From Sphingomicrobium sp. XHP0239 (lineage in GTDB: Bacteria > Pseudomonadota > Alphaproteobacteria > Sphingomonadales > Sphingomonadaceae), in the NCBI RefSeq assembly GCF_039555325.1, contig NZ_CP154608.1, positions 1,240,001-1,304,000 on the forward strand: 64,000 nucleotides of DNA, read 5' to 3'. Each line of letters starts with the position of its first letter. Within the stretch, counting starts at the first letter, position 1. The notes beneath the pieces are model-generated. The model was given only the letters and a program-made list of their open reading frames with translations. It searched no databases and was not told the DNA's origin. Positions 63,292 through 64,000 of the stretch are shown in pieces. The position numbers and the translations under genes were made by a program.

Positions 63292-63909
63292 TTAGGTAGA
63301 GCGCAGTTCGCCACGGGCCTGTTTGGAGACTTCGGCACTTCCCCACACCGCCAGTCCTGCCATGATGCTCGCCACAACCAGATCGGGCCACGCACGGCCG
63401 GTGCCGAAAACGCCAATCGCTGCCGCCAGCACGGCGATATTACCGATCGCGTCGTTGCGCGAACAGATCCACACCGAGCGCATGTTCGCATCGCCCGAGC
63501 GATACCGGAACAGCATCGCGGCGACGGCGAGATTTACCGCCAGAGCAAGAGAACCGATGGCGCCCATCGTTCCCGGGTCGGGCGACGCCCCGACAAAGAA
63601 ACCCCAGATGGCCGAGCCGAGCACCCACAGGCCGAAAGCCAGCATGGTCGCCGCCTTTACGAGAGCCGCACGCGCGCGCCAGACGAGCGCCATCCCCGCT
63701 ACACCGAGACTGATAGCATAGTTTGCCGCATCACCGAGAAAGTCGAGCGCGTCGGCCTGCAAGGCGCGCGAATCCGCAGCAATGCCTGCCACGATCTCCA
63801 CGCCGAACATGATTGCATTAAGGCCCAGTGCGATCCACAGAATGCGCCGCCATGTCGGATCGTTGTTGTTTGCACCGGCCTCATCGGGGCCGCAGCAGGT
63901 CTTTCCCAT
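63292..63909 (-). CDS. Cation diffusion facilitator (CDF-like) transporter
   Basis: This 205-residue protein has about six spans. It opens with MGKTCCGPDEAG and includes the metal motif DALDFLGDAANY and IWGFFVGA, followed by a second metal-motif region SVWICSRNDAIGNIAV. It lacks a long cytosolic C-terminal domain. It exports a divalent metal such as Zn or Cd. A MerR-type promoter lies upstream and a regulator gene starts divergently. Confidence 0.85.
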   Translation of the reverse strand: MGKTCCGPDEAGANNNDPTWRRILWIALGLNAIMFGVEIVAGIAADSRALQADALDFLGDAANYAISLGVAGMALVWRARAALVKAATMLAFGLWVLGSAIWGFFVGASPDPGTMGAIGSLALAVNLAVAAMLFRYRSGDANMRSVWICSRNDAIGNIAVLAAAIGVFGTGRAWPDLVVASIMAGLAVWGSAEVSKQARGELRST

Positions 63910-63934
63910 TTACTCGACTCCTTGCGTCGATCCG

Positions 63935-63965
63935 CCCTATGCACCTTGTAGTAACTACAAGGTCA
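63935..63965 (-). promoter_or_regulatory. MerR-type promoter with perfect operator
   Basis: On the minus strand TTGACC (63960-63965) and CATAGG (63935-63940) are separated by 19 bases, the long spacer typical of MerR-controlled promoters. The spacer overlaps a perfect dyad, ACCTTGTAGT-A-ACTACAAGGT (63942-63962). It serves the CDF gene and probably the divergent regulator. Confidence 0.8.
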
Positions 63966-63983
63966 AGCGGCAGGAGCCTTTGT

Positions 63984-63999
63984 CATGAGAATTGGTCAA
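63984..63999 (+). CDS. Start of a MerR-family regulator (partial)
   Basis: ATG at 63984 reads MRIGQ before the sequence ends, with AGGAG nine bases upstream. MRIGQ is a usual beginning of MerR-family regulators of metal transport (CadR/ZntR/PbrR type). Position next to the MerR-type operator supports this. Only the first codons are present. Confidence 0.6.
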
Positions 64000-64000
64000 C

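Overview
The window (about 64 kb, GC-rich) reads as DNA from an alphaproteobacterium, most likely a sphingomonad or erythrobacter. This is inferred from the copA/copB type, the short intergenic repeats and the FTR1/cytochrome c fusion; there is no rRNA or core marker to prove it. It is a patchwork of accessory DNA with many translationally coupled genes (ATGA overlaps), decayed genes and mobile-element parts.

Region 1 (1-17.6 kb) is metabolic and scrappy. It holds the end of an OYE-type flavin oxidoreductase, a Yellow/MRJP-like lipoprotein, an SDR, an ABM-domain protein, a GlcG/HbpS protein, a DJ-1/PfpI protein and a LigB/DODA-type dioxygenase. These are followed by a broken IS1182-family transposase, a zinc alcohol dehydrogenase, a dead alpha/beta hydrolase, two AraC regulators, a CPBP protease, a remnant of a hydroxyisobutyrate-type dehydrogenase, an amidohydrolase fused to a histidine phosphatase, and two coupled lipoproteins.

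Region 2 (17.7-36.7 kb) is mobile and defence-related. A large type IIG restriction-modification enzyme lies downstream of an unrecognised, tightly overlapping three-gene operon. A MobA/MobL relaxase, two small accessory genes and a large serine recombinase follow. The recombinase reads into the 3' half of a tRNA-Arg(CCG). Next to that half-tRNA is a tyrosine integrase, then an AlpA-like gene, a ParA-like ATPase, a membrane protein, a MobC-like protein and a second, different relaxase. The element ends in, or continues past, a strongly folded GC-rich non-coding stretch at 36.5-36.66 kb.

Region 3 (36.7-64 kb) is a copper and heavy-metal island. On the minus strand an anti-sigma / metal-sensor / ECF-sigma trio in cnrYXH order lies upstream of copA, copB and four accessory envelope genes. 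On the plus strand are a methyltransferase plus DUF411 protein, an APC permease, a glutaredoxin-MauE protein, a K+ channel-like protein, a DUF305 protein, a CusCBA-type RND pump with a separate CusF-like protein, a second multicopper oxidase, and a CopA-type P-ATPase. An FTR1/cytochrome c iron permease, a CDF transporter and the start of a MerR regulator close the window.

The most informative new observation is a shared promoter motif, TTTRAGGG-N16-CGTA. It occurs four times at exactly the same spacing, each copy 33-51 bases upstream of a start codon: before the anti-sigma gene, before copA, before the divergent methyltransferase and before the permease. This defines a probable regulon of the ECF sigma factor and explains how the island is switched on. 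The CDF gene has its own MerR-type promoter with a perfect operator palindrome, and the FTR1 gene has a Fur-like box.
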